A stretch of 64,000 nucleotides of DNA from Galdieria sulphuraria (GCF_000341285.1 NW_005178475.1:124001-188000); one strand, 5' to 3'; positions 45,073-55,892 are shown, numbered from the stretch's first letter. A program made the numbers and translations. Notes: generated by a model not told the origin, from the letters alone.

Positions 45073-46854
45073 ATGTTAACGCCTTTGAAAATTTCAAGCA
45101 CACACCACACTCGATTATTCTGTCAATTGTTCCACTCAAGTGCAATTTCACATAATTGGAGATGGTTTTCTAGTACTTCAGCAGGTGAAAGGACACTCAA
45201 CAAAAGAATTTTCAGTAAGCTGGACAAGTCAGGTTACATAAGGTCAATAGTCAGGTTAACTGGTATAGCTACTGTGAGTTCATTTGCACTTGGTTTCTAT
45301 CTATATAGGAATGAGACCCACGAGAGCTATGCAACTTGGACCGGAGGAGCTTTACGCTTTCTAAGAAGTCTGAGTGTAGGAGGTATGATATTTGGAGATT
45401 ATGTTTGGAGTATGAAGGGATTCCGCCTCGTTTCGGACAATATGGTTTCTGATCTCCACGATACGCATCAGCGTTGCGCAAAACGACTCCTGGAACTTTG
45501 TAGAAAGAACGGCGGTTTATATATCAAAATTGGTCAACACATAGCACAACTGGATTACTTACTGCCAGATGAATATTGTCATACGTTGCTTCCTCTTGTG
45601 GATGCATGTCCGACTCAACCTTTAAGTGATGTTTATATTACTTTTATCGAAGATCTTGGTTCGACCCCTGACCAGCTATTCAGTTTCTTTGACTCGAATC
45701 CATTTGCATCGGCTTCTTTAGCACAAGTTCACACGGCAGTCACCCATTCTGGTCAAAAAGTAGCTGTAAAATTGCAGCACAGGGGCTTGAAAGAAGCAGC
45801 AAAAGGAGATATTGCTACGGTTGCTTTTCTGGTGGATATAGCAGCCTTTCTGTTCCCTGATTTTGATTATCAATGGCTGGTAACTGAGATTAGAGAAAAC
45901 TTACCCAAGGAACTTGATTTTATTCATGAAGCACGAAACGCAGAACGTTGCCGTACAAATTTTGGAAACCGTCTTGACGTTACAACCCCTGATATCTTTT
46001 GGAATCTTTCGTCTTCTCGTATTCTTACGATGTCTTTTGAAGAAGGATGTCGTCTTGATGATGCAGAGTCGATGAAATCTGTTGGACTGGCACCCGCAGA
46101 TGTATCACGTATTGTTTCTGAAGTTTTCAATGAGCAAATATTTCTTCATGGTTTTGTTCATTGTGATCCTCATATTGGTAATATCTTAGTTAGGCCGAGG
46201 GCAGACAAACCAAAGAGTCCGCTTATTGTCATGCTTGACCATGGACTGTATCGAGAACTTTCTCCAGACTTGCGTCTTTCGTATGCAAAGATGTGGCGTT
46301 CTATAGTTTTAGGAGATAAGCAAGGCATTATAGAAAGCTCTAAAGCATTAGGTGTTGGAGAATACTATGAATTATTTGCGCAACTGTTAACAACGAGACC
46401 TTGGAGAGACATCGTTTCTTCGGAAGTGGATCTCGACCGTTTAAAGATGCCAAGTACAGAAGAATATCGTTTGAGAATTCAGAAATATGCGGTTTCTGCA
46501 GTTACAGATATCTCCAACTTACTTGGCCATCTTCCAAGACCGTTACTTTTGTTACTAAAGACTAATGATTGCCTCCGGAGTGTAGATAGAGCCCTTGGAG
46601 CACCTCTGAATACTTTCATTATTACAGCAAGATACTGTGCAAAGGCAATCGAACAAGCCGAACTTCGGGCGGCAGCAATGGGTCATGTCTCTGAAAGGCT
46701 ATTGGGACATTTCCGAGCCCGAAGAGATCGTTTGACTGTTGAATTTCGTATCTTTTTATTTCGGTTCTACATTTGGCTGAATATTTTACTTCATGCCCTG
46801 AAGGAGTTTCTTCCTAAGGGGTTTTTTATCCAACGGCAACAAGTTTATTCTTGA
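45073..46854 (+). CDS. UbiB/ABC1 family protein, ADCK1-like
   Basis: Single exon of 593 codons. The N-terminus has a mitochondrial-type presequence rich in Ser, His, Arg and Thr, followed by a hydrophobic segment near residues 65-80. The atypical kinase fold shows KIGQHIAQLDYLLPDEY (the KxGQ motif), ASASLAQVHTA in place of the glycine loop, KVAVKLQHRG with the catalytic Lys, LPKELDFIHEARNAER, HCDPHIGNILV and LDHGLYREL. These match the ADCK1/Mcp2 branch rather than COQ8. Members affect mitochondrial lipid homeostasis and cristae. The substrate is unsettled in the family. Intronless in an intron-rich neighbourhood. Confidence 0.92.
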   Translation: MLTPLKISSTHHTRLFCQLFHSSAISHNWRWFSSTSAGERTLNKRIFSKLDKSGYIRSIVRLTGIATVSSFALGFYLYRNETHESYATWTGGALRFLRSLSVGGMIFGDYVWSMKGFRLVSDNMVSDLHDTHQRCAKRLLELCRKNGGLYIKIGQHIAQLDYLLPDEYCHTLLPLVDACPTQPLSDVYITFIEDLGSTPDQLFSFFDSNPFASASLAQVHTAVTHSGQKVAVKLQHRGLKEAAKGDIATVAFLVDIAAFLFPDFDYQWLVTEIRENLPKELDFIHEARNAERCRTNFGNRLDVTTPDIFWNLSSSRILTMSFEEGCRLDDAESMKSVGLAPADVSRIVSEVFNEQIFLHGFVHCDPHIGNILVRPRADKPKSPLIVMLDHGLYRELSPDLRLSYAKMWRSIVLGDKQGIIESSKALGVGEYYELFAQLLTTRPWRDIVSSEVDLDRLKMPSTEEYRLRIQKYAVSAVTDISNLLGHLPRPLLLLLKTNDCLRSVDRALGAPLNTFIITARYCAKAIEQAELRAAAMGHVSERLLGHFRARRDRLTVEFRIFLFRFYIWLNILLHALKEFLPKGFFIQRQQVYS

Positions 46855-47437
46855 AAAGATCTTGCTTTCAGAAGCTACAAGGCGCTTCTGAACATTTTGT
46901 TGGTACTTTTATTTAGAAAGATAATGATATTGTTTATAGTTTAGATAGGAATAGGGTTATTCATGCTGGAGTGTCAACTGATATTTAGGTAATACAATTT
47001 CAGAAGCATATTCTTTTTGAACTGTATTAGTGCCTTGGAATCCGTCGTTGGACTGTCTAAGTGAAAGCTAAAATATAAAGTATGAAGCCATAAACTGTGT
47101 TTACCTATTTCATTGTATTTGTTTGCAACTAAGTATCAAGTCGAATTGAGTCTTTTGATGCAATCACCAAATGAATCTCTTCCGAAAATGAGAACAACTA
47201 AAGAGGAAGTCCTAGCCTTATTAGGTTGAACGACCTTCTACTTAACCAACAAAGCCCACTAAGTAGTCTACAATTGAGGAAGCAAAATGTGACTATCCTT
47301 TCTGGTTGATTGAATAGTTATTTTATTCAACTTACAAGCTATGTTTTCCAGCTTCTGTAAAATCTTTTAACATACATTTCTGATTCATTTCTAGAATGGC
47401 ATTCTAGAGATTCCACATTGGGAAATGGATCTGACTT
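46855..47437. other. Intergenic region
   Basis: These 583 nt lie between the ADCK1-like gene and the acyltransferase gene. I see no open frame, repeat or RNA gene. Confidence 0.45.
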
Positions 47438-49142
47438 ATGTCTGAGAACATTATGAGAATGTGGTTGAATATCATTCGAGGACTTGTACCGAACAAACAA
47501 GAGAAACTGCAGAATCGTATTTCTTCTATGCCACTCGTAAGTTATGAATTCTAACGTTGGCTTTCTTGAAATAGCTTCTTTAAACTCCACAGGCAGCGAC
47601 AAGTAACGGAGTCGAACAAGTACATGCGGTCAAAAGTTTGGAAACGAAAAAATTCGAGTCGAGCACTGAGGAAGAATCTGGGCGTCGCGTTTCTTCGTGC
47701 TATCTGAGAGACAGTATGATTACCAGGATGAGAACACAAGGAGTATCCCAGGATGACCTTGTACGCAAACTTTTTGGACTAAATAATGTGCTGTGGGTTT
47801 TGTTCTCGTTGTATTTTTTGCGTCTGTTAGTTGTTCGTACTATTCATGGTTTATCTCCTGTTTGCATTGACTTCTTGTTGACAAGTATCTATGATGCTCC
47901 AAAAATTATACTCATGTTTGGACTTATTTGGGCGAGCTCCTATGCTTTCTATTTAATACTTTATTTAGAAAGAAAGAAACTTCTTTCACGTATGCTAACG
48001 AATGCCCTATTGAGGTTTTGTTTACTTTTGCTACTTATACTTCCTTGTAAATGGGTGTTATCCTGTGAATATCCAGTTGTTCCTTCTTTTTCTGTGGCAG
48101 CTCAGGTATGAGCACCGAAAGTCTTGTGGATGTTTCTTTGTTAATGTTTTAGGCGACTTGTTTTTTCTTAAAAATACATTCGTTCGTTGCAGTGGTCGAA
48201 AGAGAATGTTGGAGAGGAACCAGTTTGGATTTATTGTTAGATTGGAAAATGTTTTCTTATTTCCTGGTTGCACCAACTCTAGTATATCGTGTGAAGGGTT
48301 ATCCTAGAACGAAAGGTATGTATTTTTTATGGTGCATTTGTATTTCGGAACGAGAAGATATGACGCGACATAGAAATTAGATGGAAATGCTTTTTTGGTT
48401 TGTTCATTCAGGGATGTGGACTGTTGTTTGTGATGTATCTTATCATGACCGAATATATGTTACCATTGTTTCATAATGCTTCCGACATTCATAGCATAGA
48501 ATTTGTAGTTACGCTCATTGTACCAACTGGAATTTTTTATTTACTTTTCTTTATCCTTATTTTTGAGGTAATACTGAGCATTTCTAGCTGCAACTATATT
48601 TTCATCTCGTTAGGTTATGCTCAATGGATTTGCGGAACTTACTCGTTTTGGTGATCGGTTATTTTATGAAGACTGGTGGAACTCTGTAACGCATGACGAA
48701 TTTCTAAGAAAATGGAATAGACCAGTTTATAACTATTTGATGAAAATTGTTTACAGTCATTGTCGTAAAATGGTTGGTTACTATTTTTTTAGTTGACTGA
48801 AGCATTGTTACATGAGATACTTTAGGGGACAAACAGATTGAAAGCGATGACTTTGACAATAGCATATTCTTCAGTATTGCATGAGCTTGTTCTTGCAGTG
48901 TCCTTCAGACGTCTGAGATTGTACCTTATGTCACTTATGATGACACAAAGTATGTATAGTGCATATGTGAGTCATTTGTGCGAATGATGCGTTGTTTAGC
49001 ACCGTTAATTTGGTTGATGAATATTCTGCTTCGTATTCAAGAGCGTAGACCCGTTTATCGCCAAATATCGAATATTTTCTTCTGGAATTATATTTTCTTA
49101 GGTCCTACTTTGCTGATGTTGATATATTCACGTGAATACTAA
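47438..49142 (+). CDS. MBOAT acyltransferase of the ACAT/DGAT1 family
   Basis: Exons 47438-47536, 47593-48105, 48153-48315, 48374-48567, 48614-48772, 48826-48949 and 49000-49142 give 464 residues. Family motifs appear in order: LKIHSFV (usual KMHSY), PTLVY...YPRT, IRWK, LTRFGDRLFYEDWWN (the FYxDWWN signature) and the membrane His in SSVLHELVLAV. The end reads FFWNYIFLGPTLLMLIY, with eight or nine membrane helices overall. Such ER enzymes esterify sterols (ACAT) or diacylglycerol (DGAT1). The phrase RFGDR before FYEDWWN resembles ACAT, but I cannot fix the acceptor from sequence alone. Introns are 46-58 nt. Confidence 0.9.
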
Positions 49143-50064
49143 ATGTTTAGCTGTAATACGAATTCAAATTCTGTAAAACAACTGCGGAAAGACAAATAGA
49201 AAGGTTGAAAGTGTGTTACAGTCTTCGATCATTGGAACAACAGCTAGACATGTGTCATATCAGAAAAAAGCGATGGAAAACTTTTCACCGTTTTCAAATT
49301 TGCATATGATTGAGTTAAAAGTAACCGATAGGGAATGATTGGACAACCTTTTGTTGTTACTTCCCCTGGATTGTACGGAATATTTTGGAAAGACATCCTG
49401 GTTTGGAAAAGTTTTGAGAACTTCACTTGGATTAAAGATATTAAGAGACTGAATGAAATGGAGAGTTAAGTTGAGACTGAGTCTTGTGAAGAATGATGAA
49501 ATCGTGATATGTCATTAAGTGACGAAGTCATGACCATTTGATGACAAGAAAAGCATAGTATCAAAAAACTCATGAGAGAGTTGGCTTGTAAAATCATTCT
49601 CGCTCAACGATATTCTACATTTTTCGATGGCAGCGTCGTTAAGTGTTTCAAACGTATGCAGAATGCCATTTTGTAACTCGCATGTCTCAACAACTGATAG
49701 AATTGCCTTGTGGATTTTATGCTTTCTTAAAGCAAGATAATAGCGTTGTTACTCTAAACTTGTAATATGACATAGAGCTAATTCTGTTTGTTTATGTTTC
49801 ATAATGGGCTTCATTACATTCTAGAATGACGAAATGAAAAATGTCGTTCTTTCTTCGACTTTTATATGTTCTCTCATGTCAAATGAAACAACTAGTTGAA
49901 CAAAGACATCATTAGAGCAGCAAACAGAGTTGTAACTCTGTAAGCCGTTTTCTTATTTTAACTAAGCTGAATTGAAGGCAGAAACTCATTTCTTTAGAAT
50001 ATTCCTCTTTTCAACAATTCATGAAAAAGAATATCAACTACTTGATATCGAGGCAAAGTAACTC
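49143..50064. other. Gene-free convergent region
   Basis: About 920 nt of AT-rich DNA lies between the converging acyltransferase and glycine-zipper genes. There is no coding pattern and no repeat that I can see. Confidence 0.45.
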
Positions 50065-50611
50065 TCAACAGTGAATTTTTTTGCAAAAGGCTTTTGTCTC
50101 AAGGTAGATCCAACGAATGAACTCTGTAGGCAACGAACACAGATGATTCACGGAGACGTTCGGTTTTTTTCCGTCCAACCTTTTAGGAAAAGGGTTCAAC
50201 TGCTTCAGAGACCAAGCATACCCAATACCCCTAGCAATACCTACAAAACTTGTCAACTCAAGAGTCGACCATAGCATAGAACGAGATATCTCAACCTGCT
50301 CCAAAGCCGGAACCAAAACCTATTCCACAAAATGCACCTGAAAGATATCCACTGTGTACAAAAGGTCTAGAAAATTGCTGTAAAAAAAGTAAGACATAAA
50401 CTACAACGTACGACGTGGAAGGAACCACCACACACTGAGTCCTTCGAAGACACTTTAAAGTTCCGAAACCTATTGCTAGCCCATAACCCCCGCCCATAAA
50501 ACAGCCTACTGTAACACCAAGACCAAGATGCGGCCAAAGTCGTTCGAAGTTATTCTTTAAAGATACTCTGAAGGGCTCAACTTCTTCTGAAGCCTCTGTT
50601 CCCAACCACAT
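50065..50611 (-). CDS. Small glycine-zipper membrane protein
   Basis: Best model: exons 50611-50432, 50377-50296 and 50240-50065, 145 residues; the second intron (55 nt) is well supported, the first (54 nt) less so because the frame also stays open through it. Two glycine-rich helices are clear: GLGVTVGCFMGGGYGLAIGF and SGAFCGIGFGSGFGAG. They have the GxxxG spacing of membrane-packing helices, as in MICOS Mic10 or Tim17-like proteins. The N-terminal 30 residues are acidic then basic, and the C-terminal 50 are soluble with Lys and Pro. I do not recognise the exact family; an organelle membrane protein is likely. Confidence 0.7.
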
Positions 50612-50684
50612 TTTGAATGATTCAAATCAATCCTTTTCTCTCTTTTAGACAAGTGAAATGGCGTTTGTCACTCATACAACACAG

Positions 50685-52017
50685 TCATAGGCGTTTTCTC
50701 CGCTTACGATGAGACGTATTTACCCCAGTATCTTCTTGTTTGCGAGAACTTTCTGCCAAAAAAGTAGGAACCGGAGGCGGTTCTTCTCCTCGAAGTTTTG
50801 AAAGCCTCACCTTTAAATTATGTAGATCCCACTCCTTCCGAATAAGCACCTTCTCTGCTTCAAAGTAATTCAATAGATCCAAACGAAGTGAATCAAACTC
50901 TTCTACAATTGTTGCAGTAGGCATAGGACGAAGGCCCACTCCGAGTTCTTCTAACATTCCTTCCACTCTCCGAATATTCCGCTGTGAATGACTAACAGGC
51001 GTATACAGAATGCTACTTCTTTCAAAAGCACCGGAATGATATCTTCGACGTGGAAAATTACCTTTACGGTCATACTTTTCAGATGCCGACGCATTTCCAA
51101 TTTGCTGCTGCCTGTGTCTGTTCGAAAAGTGCTCCTTCTGACCGGAAGGATACTCGACAGATGGAACGATATGTACAGAAGCAGGGTGCCTAATATCCCC
51201 TCCTCTTGAAAGCAGTTTCTGAATTCTTTGTCTTTCCTTTGCACGGCGTTTTCTATTAGCCTCTATCTGACGAGCTTCTCGAACCGTGTTTTCTTCCCTG
51301 TCCAGCTCCTTCTACAAAGCCAAATAAGTTTTCGATAGTTAAATAATATTCCTATCTCACCTTTGAAAATTGAAACGCGTTGTCTAATTGAACTTTCCTT
51401 TGTCTTTCATAGTCAACATCAAAGGGATTTGCAATTAGTGCTTGGACGTGTTTGAATATGACACTGTTCCTTGTACTGGGCTCAAACTTGCGAGTTTCCG
51501 CCAATTTTCGAGCAACACTATAGTAACGATTTTTCAATTCCTCCAGAGAACGTCTTTCATCTGGCCAACGGTCGTAAATCACTGTAAAACGGAGGTTATA
51601 CTTTTCGCACAGTTGAAATAAGAGATTTGTTTCTTCACGTGACCAAGAAGAATCGCTATTCGTTTCTTGACACACGACTTCATATTCTGAATCGGTATAT
51701 TTCAATATTTTCGCTTCTTTGTTCAAGTTCGAAAACAAGTCCTCCTTCTCTTCATCCTTGTCTTCTCTACTCCAATGGAACAGCTCTAGTCCATCTTTCC
51801 TTTTTGCACTTGAAAACGCTTTCCATTTCCATCGAGAAACTTGGTTATTCGAATATAACCCCACAGGAACTGAAGGGAAGACGGAAACGGAGTTTGTGAG
51901 GGAAGCCCAGTCCCTTCCATACACAGGGTTACGAGTGCCTCTTCCTTCGCTAGTTATGTTTCTAACACTCTCCTCCGTGTTGACAATTTCACTATACTTA
52001 CATAAACTTTGTGTCAT
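50685..52017 (-). CDS. SWC4: SWC4/DMAP1, SWR1 and NuA4 chromatin subunit
   Basis: Exons 52017-51361 and 51311-50685 with a 49-nt intron encode 427 residues. The SANT/Myb-like domain is clear at about residues 120-190 (SSWSREETNLLFQLCEKYNL, then FTVIYDRWPDE and RYYSVARKL). It is followed by ANPFDVDYERQRKVQL, a DMAP1 hallmark, and a coiled region (REENTVREARQIEANRKRR) in exon 2. The protein is shared by the SWR1 remodeller, which loads H2A.Z, and the NuA4 histone acetyltransferase. The C-terminal part keeps LGVGLRPMPTA, another family block. Confidence 0.93.
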
Positions 52018-53013
52018 TCAAGAACTGAAATTACTTTGAAAGCTTGCATGACCATCGAAAATTCTGAAATGGATTATTCACTTACTCGACTTCTTCTATG
52101 GCAAACTTATTGAAAAGAACCTCTTGAATAGCTCTCAAAGAGAATCAGGTTCGATATAGGTATATTTTGTAACTGCATTGGAGATACACTATTGTGGGTA
52201 GGTTTTATCAAGTGTAAGATAAAATGTTTTTTCTTCCGAATAGTTGACTGTTTGTTCTTCGTATTCCAAATACGTTCGAAAGACTTGAGTCGAAGTGTAC
52301 TCGAAATTGATTGATATTAGGTATCGATACTAGAAAATCTTTTATGATGATTTGAGGGTCTGAAGTACACTTGCTTTCGACGTGATATTGGATTTCATTC
52401 AACTTGACTTCCAACTGCTTGTGTATAAATGCCTCTTCTTGCTTCTCCTCTTCGTTCTCGTCAAAAAAGACAATGCTCCGGGTTGTCTAGCAAGCTTTTG
52501 TGACAAGAGAAAGTTTAGTTGGCTTGCATTAAGTTGGTTGTCTTGCGATAACCCTGCATCCTGTATTTTGGAACAAGTTATGGGTCAGTAAAGTCATTTC
52601 ATGAGATTCTACAAAAAAACGACGTTCCGTGCACAAAGGAATTCTGAAGTGCTCTGGAAATGAAGTTTCCTGAACAAGAGAGGTACAAAAAATTGTCATA
52701 AAAGAAATAGTAGGATAGCTTGCAACTCATCGATGTCACAGCAAAAGGCATTTATTATATTTTTTTCGAATTCATTTCAAAAGAAACGAACCCGACTATA
52801 GACAACCTTCTTTGACACTCAGAAGTACAGGCGTTCCCAAATTCACATATACTAAACTCTTCTCGTATATGTAACTATGGAAGCCAGCTCGAGAAAAAAA
52901 CTGGAATCATTCTTCGAAAATCTTCAAATATGATAAAAATATAAACACATTGAAACCCGACAAGGCAGCGGTACAGAAATACCATAACAAACAACTCATA
53001 TCACGCAATTCAC
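52018..53013 (-). other. Intergenic region with one candidate minus-strand exon
   Basis: The segment 52486-52208 on the minus strand starts after an acceptor-like CTAG and stays open for 93 codons with protein-like composition (acidic start, then EAFIHKQLEVKLNEIQYHV). I find no convincing start or upstream exon; a second frame just upstream (about 52560-52390) is open as well. The rest of the 1-kb region, including 52600-53010, shows nothing recognisable. Confidence 0.3.
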
Positions 53014-53683
53014 TCAAGTCCAATTGATCATACGCTTCGAACAGGGTCGCTCAAACAAAGACTGAGTCTCCCTCTGGACGAGAAGATGAGGTGGAACAAA
53101 ATTGTTCTCTTCATCTTCCTCATCTCTTTCCGAGCTATTCTCCCGAGGAATTTCGAAGTTGTTCGTGCTTGGAGACCTTCCTCTTCCATTTTTTATCGAA
53201 CAGAGTTGACTTTCTCTGGCAACGTGATTCCGTGACGAAAATTCGAAAACTTCCTGTTCTTCAATCTCGCCAAACCCGTGGACAGAAGTTTGTGACTCGC
53301 TATGAGACGAGGAAGTAAAAGTAATTTCCCCTTCAGTCACTCCCCCGGTTGACAAAATCGACAATTTCGACAAGGGTGGCTTTGTTACAGACCTACTGCC
53401 CGTTAACCCTTCAGCTGAATATCCTGGAAGTCTCTTCGAATCCCTTCTGAAAATATCTGGCTTCAAACTTTGGCTTAAATAACCCCCCATCTTCTCTTTC
53501 CCCGAAAAAGAGTTGCTTGAAACTTCCCGGACTGAAAAAGGAACTGAAGAGCCGAACTTCCACTTAAAAAACAGTGAGTGACTAGGAAAACAGAATCCAA
53601 GGCGAACCTACTGTCATTTGTCCATCACTAAACTCTTCCACTGCGTCTAGCGACGCTACGACAGAGTCTGGGTAAAACGACAT
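53014..53683 (-). CDS. Possible S40 (senescence regulator)-like protein
   Basis: Exons 53683-53612 and 53562-53014 with a 49-nt intron encode 206 residues. The N-terminal block (SLDAVEEFSDGQMTWKFG) joins in phase to the longer second exon. Near the C-terminus an acidic run is followed by FVPPHLLVQRETQSLFE; plant S40 proteins carry an acidic stretch, then VPPHxxV and a short conserved tail. The match covers only that motif, so the assignment is tentative. The rest is Ser-rich and disordered. A start at the internal ATG (53490) would give MGG and a possible myristoylation site, but the spliced upstream exon fits better. Confidence 0.6.
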
Positions 53684-53757
53684 AAACCAAGGTTGTAATC
53701 AAATTTAGTTGCTATTTAGTATCCTAGCTGCTTCTGTTCAGCTGGTCCCAAACGCTT

Positions 53758-54325
53758 TCACACCCCTCGCGACACCACACTTAATAGGAAGACAACAAGT
53801 GGAATTCCACGGCAACAGGAAAGAAGTCGGCCGCTTTCCAGATCCGAATCTCGAATCAACGGAAAATGTATCCCAACATTTTTGAGGATTCGATTACTGC
53901 CAAGCGGTTTTGAATGAAGAATCGGAATCAATTCTGTAATGCTTTTTGAAGCCAAACAGTATTTCTTCACAGAAATGACTTTATTCGGTTGAATGAGTTC
54001 CATGTGCAGGTTGACATTGGAGCAAATAAGAACATCCTCGGTTCTATCAGAGAAAGAAGACTTTAATAAATTGACTAGAGTTTCTACGGACTTTTGATAG
54101 AAGTGGAGATTTTAGGATCCCAACTCGCTCTGATCTTTAGTTCTCTTTGGACTGTTAGATAGCATATATAGTTTAGGTTTTTAACTCAAGCACCAAATAA
54201 CCCAGTTCCAAAACTTTTTCATGTATTTAAGAAAAGGTTACAAAGTTGAAAAGGCTATCATAAGCAGTGGTCAACTCGGTAGTTGTGTATGAGAGTGGCC
54301 TTTTAAGTAGTGTATTAAATAACAT
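53758..54325 (-). CDS. Candidate spliced gene of unknown function
   Basis: A minus-strand terminal exon (54090-53758, 110 codons plus stop) has coding-like composition (KSSFSDRTEDVLICSN, then LLSCCRGIPLVVFLL). A possible first exon (54325-54242, 28 codons) would join in phase, but the gap between them is 151 nt, longer than other introns here, so an exon may be missing. The RGIPLVV block vaguely recalls the GxP motif of STAND/archaeal-type NTPases. No full domain is present. It may be a small gene, a remnant of a larger one, or chance. Confidence 0.3.
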
Positions 54326-54366
54326 AGTGACAAGGCAATGCCGATTTGGCAATATATTAAAGTGAG

Positions 54367-54625
54367 ATGAGCTTAAGAAACTTGGGGAAGCGTGTTCTGA
54401 AAGGCTCGACACCTCTTTGGAAACCACGACGGTTCGCAATCCTTCTACCTTCTTGTCGGTTGATTTGGGTAGATACAACTGCAGTTACGACTACGAGTCT
54501 CATCGGAAACTGACGGGGCTTTGAAAAAGTTGAGTATTCGACTCGAGAAAATTCAAAAGCAATTTATAACTCGTCGAGGTTTGAGAAGATGGAAGAAACT
54601 TGTTTGTGACGCATCAGGAAGTTAG
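54367..54625 (+). CDS. Candidate small basic protein (65 aa)
   Basis: Exons 54367-54468 and 54530-54625 joined by a 61-nt GT-AG intron give 65 residues with about 18 Arg/Lys (LGKRVLKGSTPLWKPRRF; IQKQFITRRGLRRWKKL). The basic, short, presequence-like N-terminus would suit a mitochondrial ribosomal or nucleic-acid-binding protein, but no family is recognised. It overlaps the candidate minus-strand gene's upstream region without sharing exons. Confidence 0.35.
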
Positions 54626-54773
54626 TGATATAACCAAGAACAATGACTTTACCAAGACTCATTTCAATTCTTCTAACAAGCAAATAAGTTTGATCATCAG
54701 CAGCCATGAATCAAAATGACCGTTTTCTCATTGATCGATCATTTGAATTCGATCCATTGGCGCCAGAAAAGTT

Positions 54774-55718
54774 ATGAATCAACCTAAAGTTTCTCAATAT
54801 ATTAGAGCCAGAAAAAGAGACAACCTGAATTCCAGTATTCATAAAGGAGAAGTTGACTATGAATCTGCCGTAAAATCTAGGATACAGCAAAATCAAGAAT
54901 TGCTCATGTCACTGGGATTTGATAAGCCTATCTGTGATCAACTTTACGATGTCCACAGGCGGAATCATAAAAGGAACTACAATGCAAAGAGAACAAAGGA
55001 TATGAAAGTCTCCATTCCCAGTAGGAAGTCGAAGAGACTCGCTGGAGAAGTCCCAACAGAGGATATCGAGACCTTAATGGTAGAGAGAGGTTTGAAAGGT
55101 GACACGGGATATTCGGAAAAGATGCAAGATAATGAAGAATTTCAGCATTCTTCTACCGTAGATTCTTATCTTCCTGACAGTATTTGTACTCCCTACACAT
55201 TAAAATCTATCAAGACGACAGTCTACCATTTAGGAAAGCATGTTGAAATTGAAGAAGAATTAGCATTTCAATTTTTAAGTCATGATAGTTGCAAGTTTAA
55301 ACATCCGTACCCTGTCGGATACAGAGCTACGAAAAGAGAGTTTGGTAGGGTATGGCTGATGGGTATAGAAAGACAAGACAATGCAAGCCCCATATTCTTC
55401 ATTCAACCTCTTGAAGAGTATCAAGAAGAGGAACTTTTACAAGGAAAACAAATCCCTATGAGCGGAAAGGCTTATACTGGCTATGCTCCTACGTGGCCTT
55501 GGACTCAGGCATGTTTAAAGTCCAAGTCTCCGGGAAGAAGAATAAGTGGACCCCTTTACTTTGGATTTTCAGATCCCCTGAACATTTGCAAGGTAATGAG
55601 CCTTGAAGGAGGCCACGAACTGCTATCTAGATATCAAGAACACTTGGCTAGAGAAACTTGTAAAAGGACCCAACGACCCAAGTCAACTGATGATCCACCT
55701 CGGAATACGGAAGAATAG
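54774..55718 (+). CDS. FYR-domain (FYRN/FYRC) nuclear protein, TBRG1-like
   Basis: Single exon of 314 codons from the ATG at 54774. A basic patch (RKSKRLAGE) lies near residue 85. Residues about 170-215 match FYRN (KFKHPYPVGYRATKREFGRV, then PIFFIQPL). Residues about 230-295 match FYRC (GYAPTWPWTQACL, GPLYFGFSDP). FYR pairs occur in MLL/KMT2 and in TBRG1; the size and lack of SET or PHD domains suit TBRG1-like chromatin proteins. Upstream, an ATG at 54706 opens 23 codons whose TGA overlaps this ATG, and a 35-nt intron could join the two in phase (see findings). The N-terminal boundary is therefore unsure. Confidence 0.8.
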   Translation: MNQPKVSQYIRARKRDNLNSSIHKGEVDYESAVKSRIQQNQELLMSLGFDKPICDQLYDVHRRNHKRNYNAKRTKDMKVSIPSRKSKRLAGEVPTEDIETLMVERGLKGDTGYSEKMQDNEEFQHSSTVDSYLPDSICTPYTLKSIKTTVYHLGKHVEIEEELAFQFLSHDSCKFKHPYPVGYRATKREFGRVWLMGIERQDNASPIFFIQPLEEYQEEELLQGKQIPMSGKAYTGYAPTWPWTQACLKSKSPGRRISGPLYFGFSDPLNICKVMSLEGGHELLSRYQEHLARETCKRTQRPKSTDDPPRNTEE

Positions 55719-55892
55719 TCACACACAACTTTTGAAAATTTTCGATTCTTCACAAACTGCTAACCCTGTCGTTCAACAATAAACTTCTGTTCAAGAAGAA
55801 GTTTTCCTCGTTACAACTTTCTGAAACCTATGCATCTTCTATAGATGTGTTGGGTTTTGGTCTTCAATTATCATCATTTCCATTCTCGTTCA

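Noticed and set aside
47339-47739. Minus-strand frames across the start of the acyltransferase gene
   Set aside because: The plus-strand exons splice in phase into a clear ACAT/DGAT1 protein, so these are shadows.
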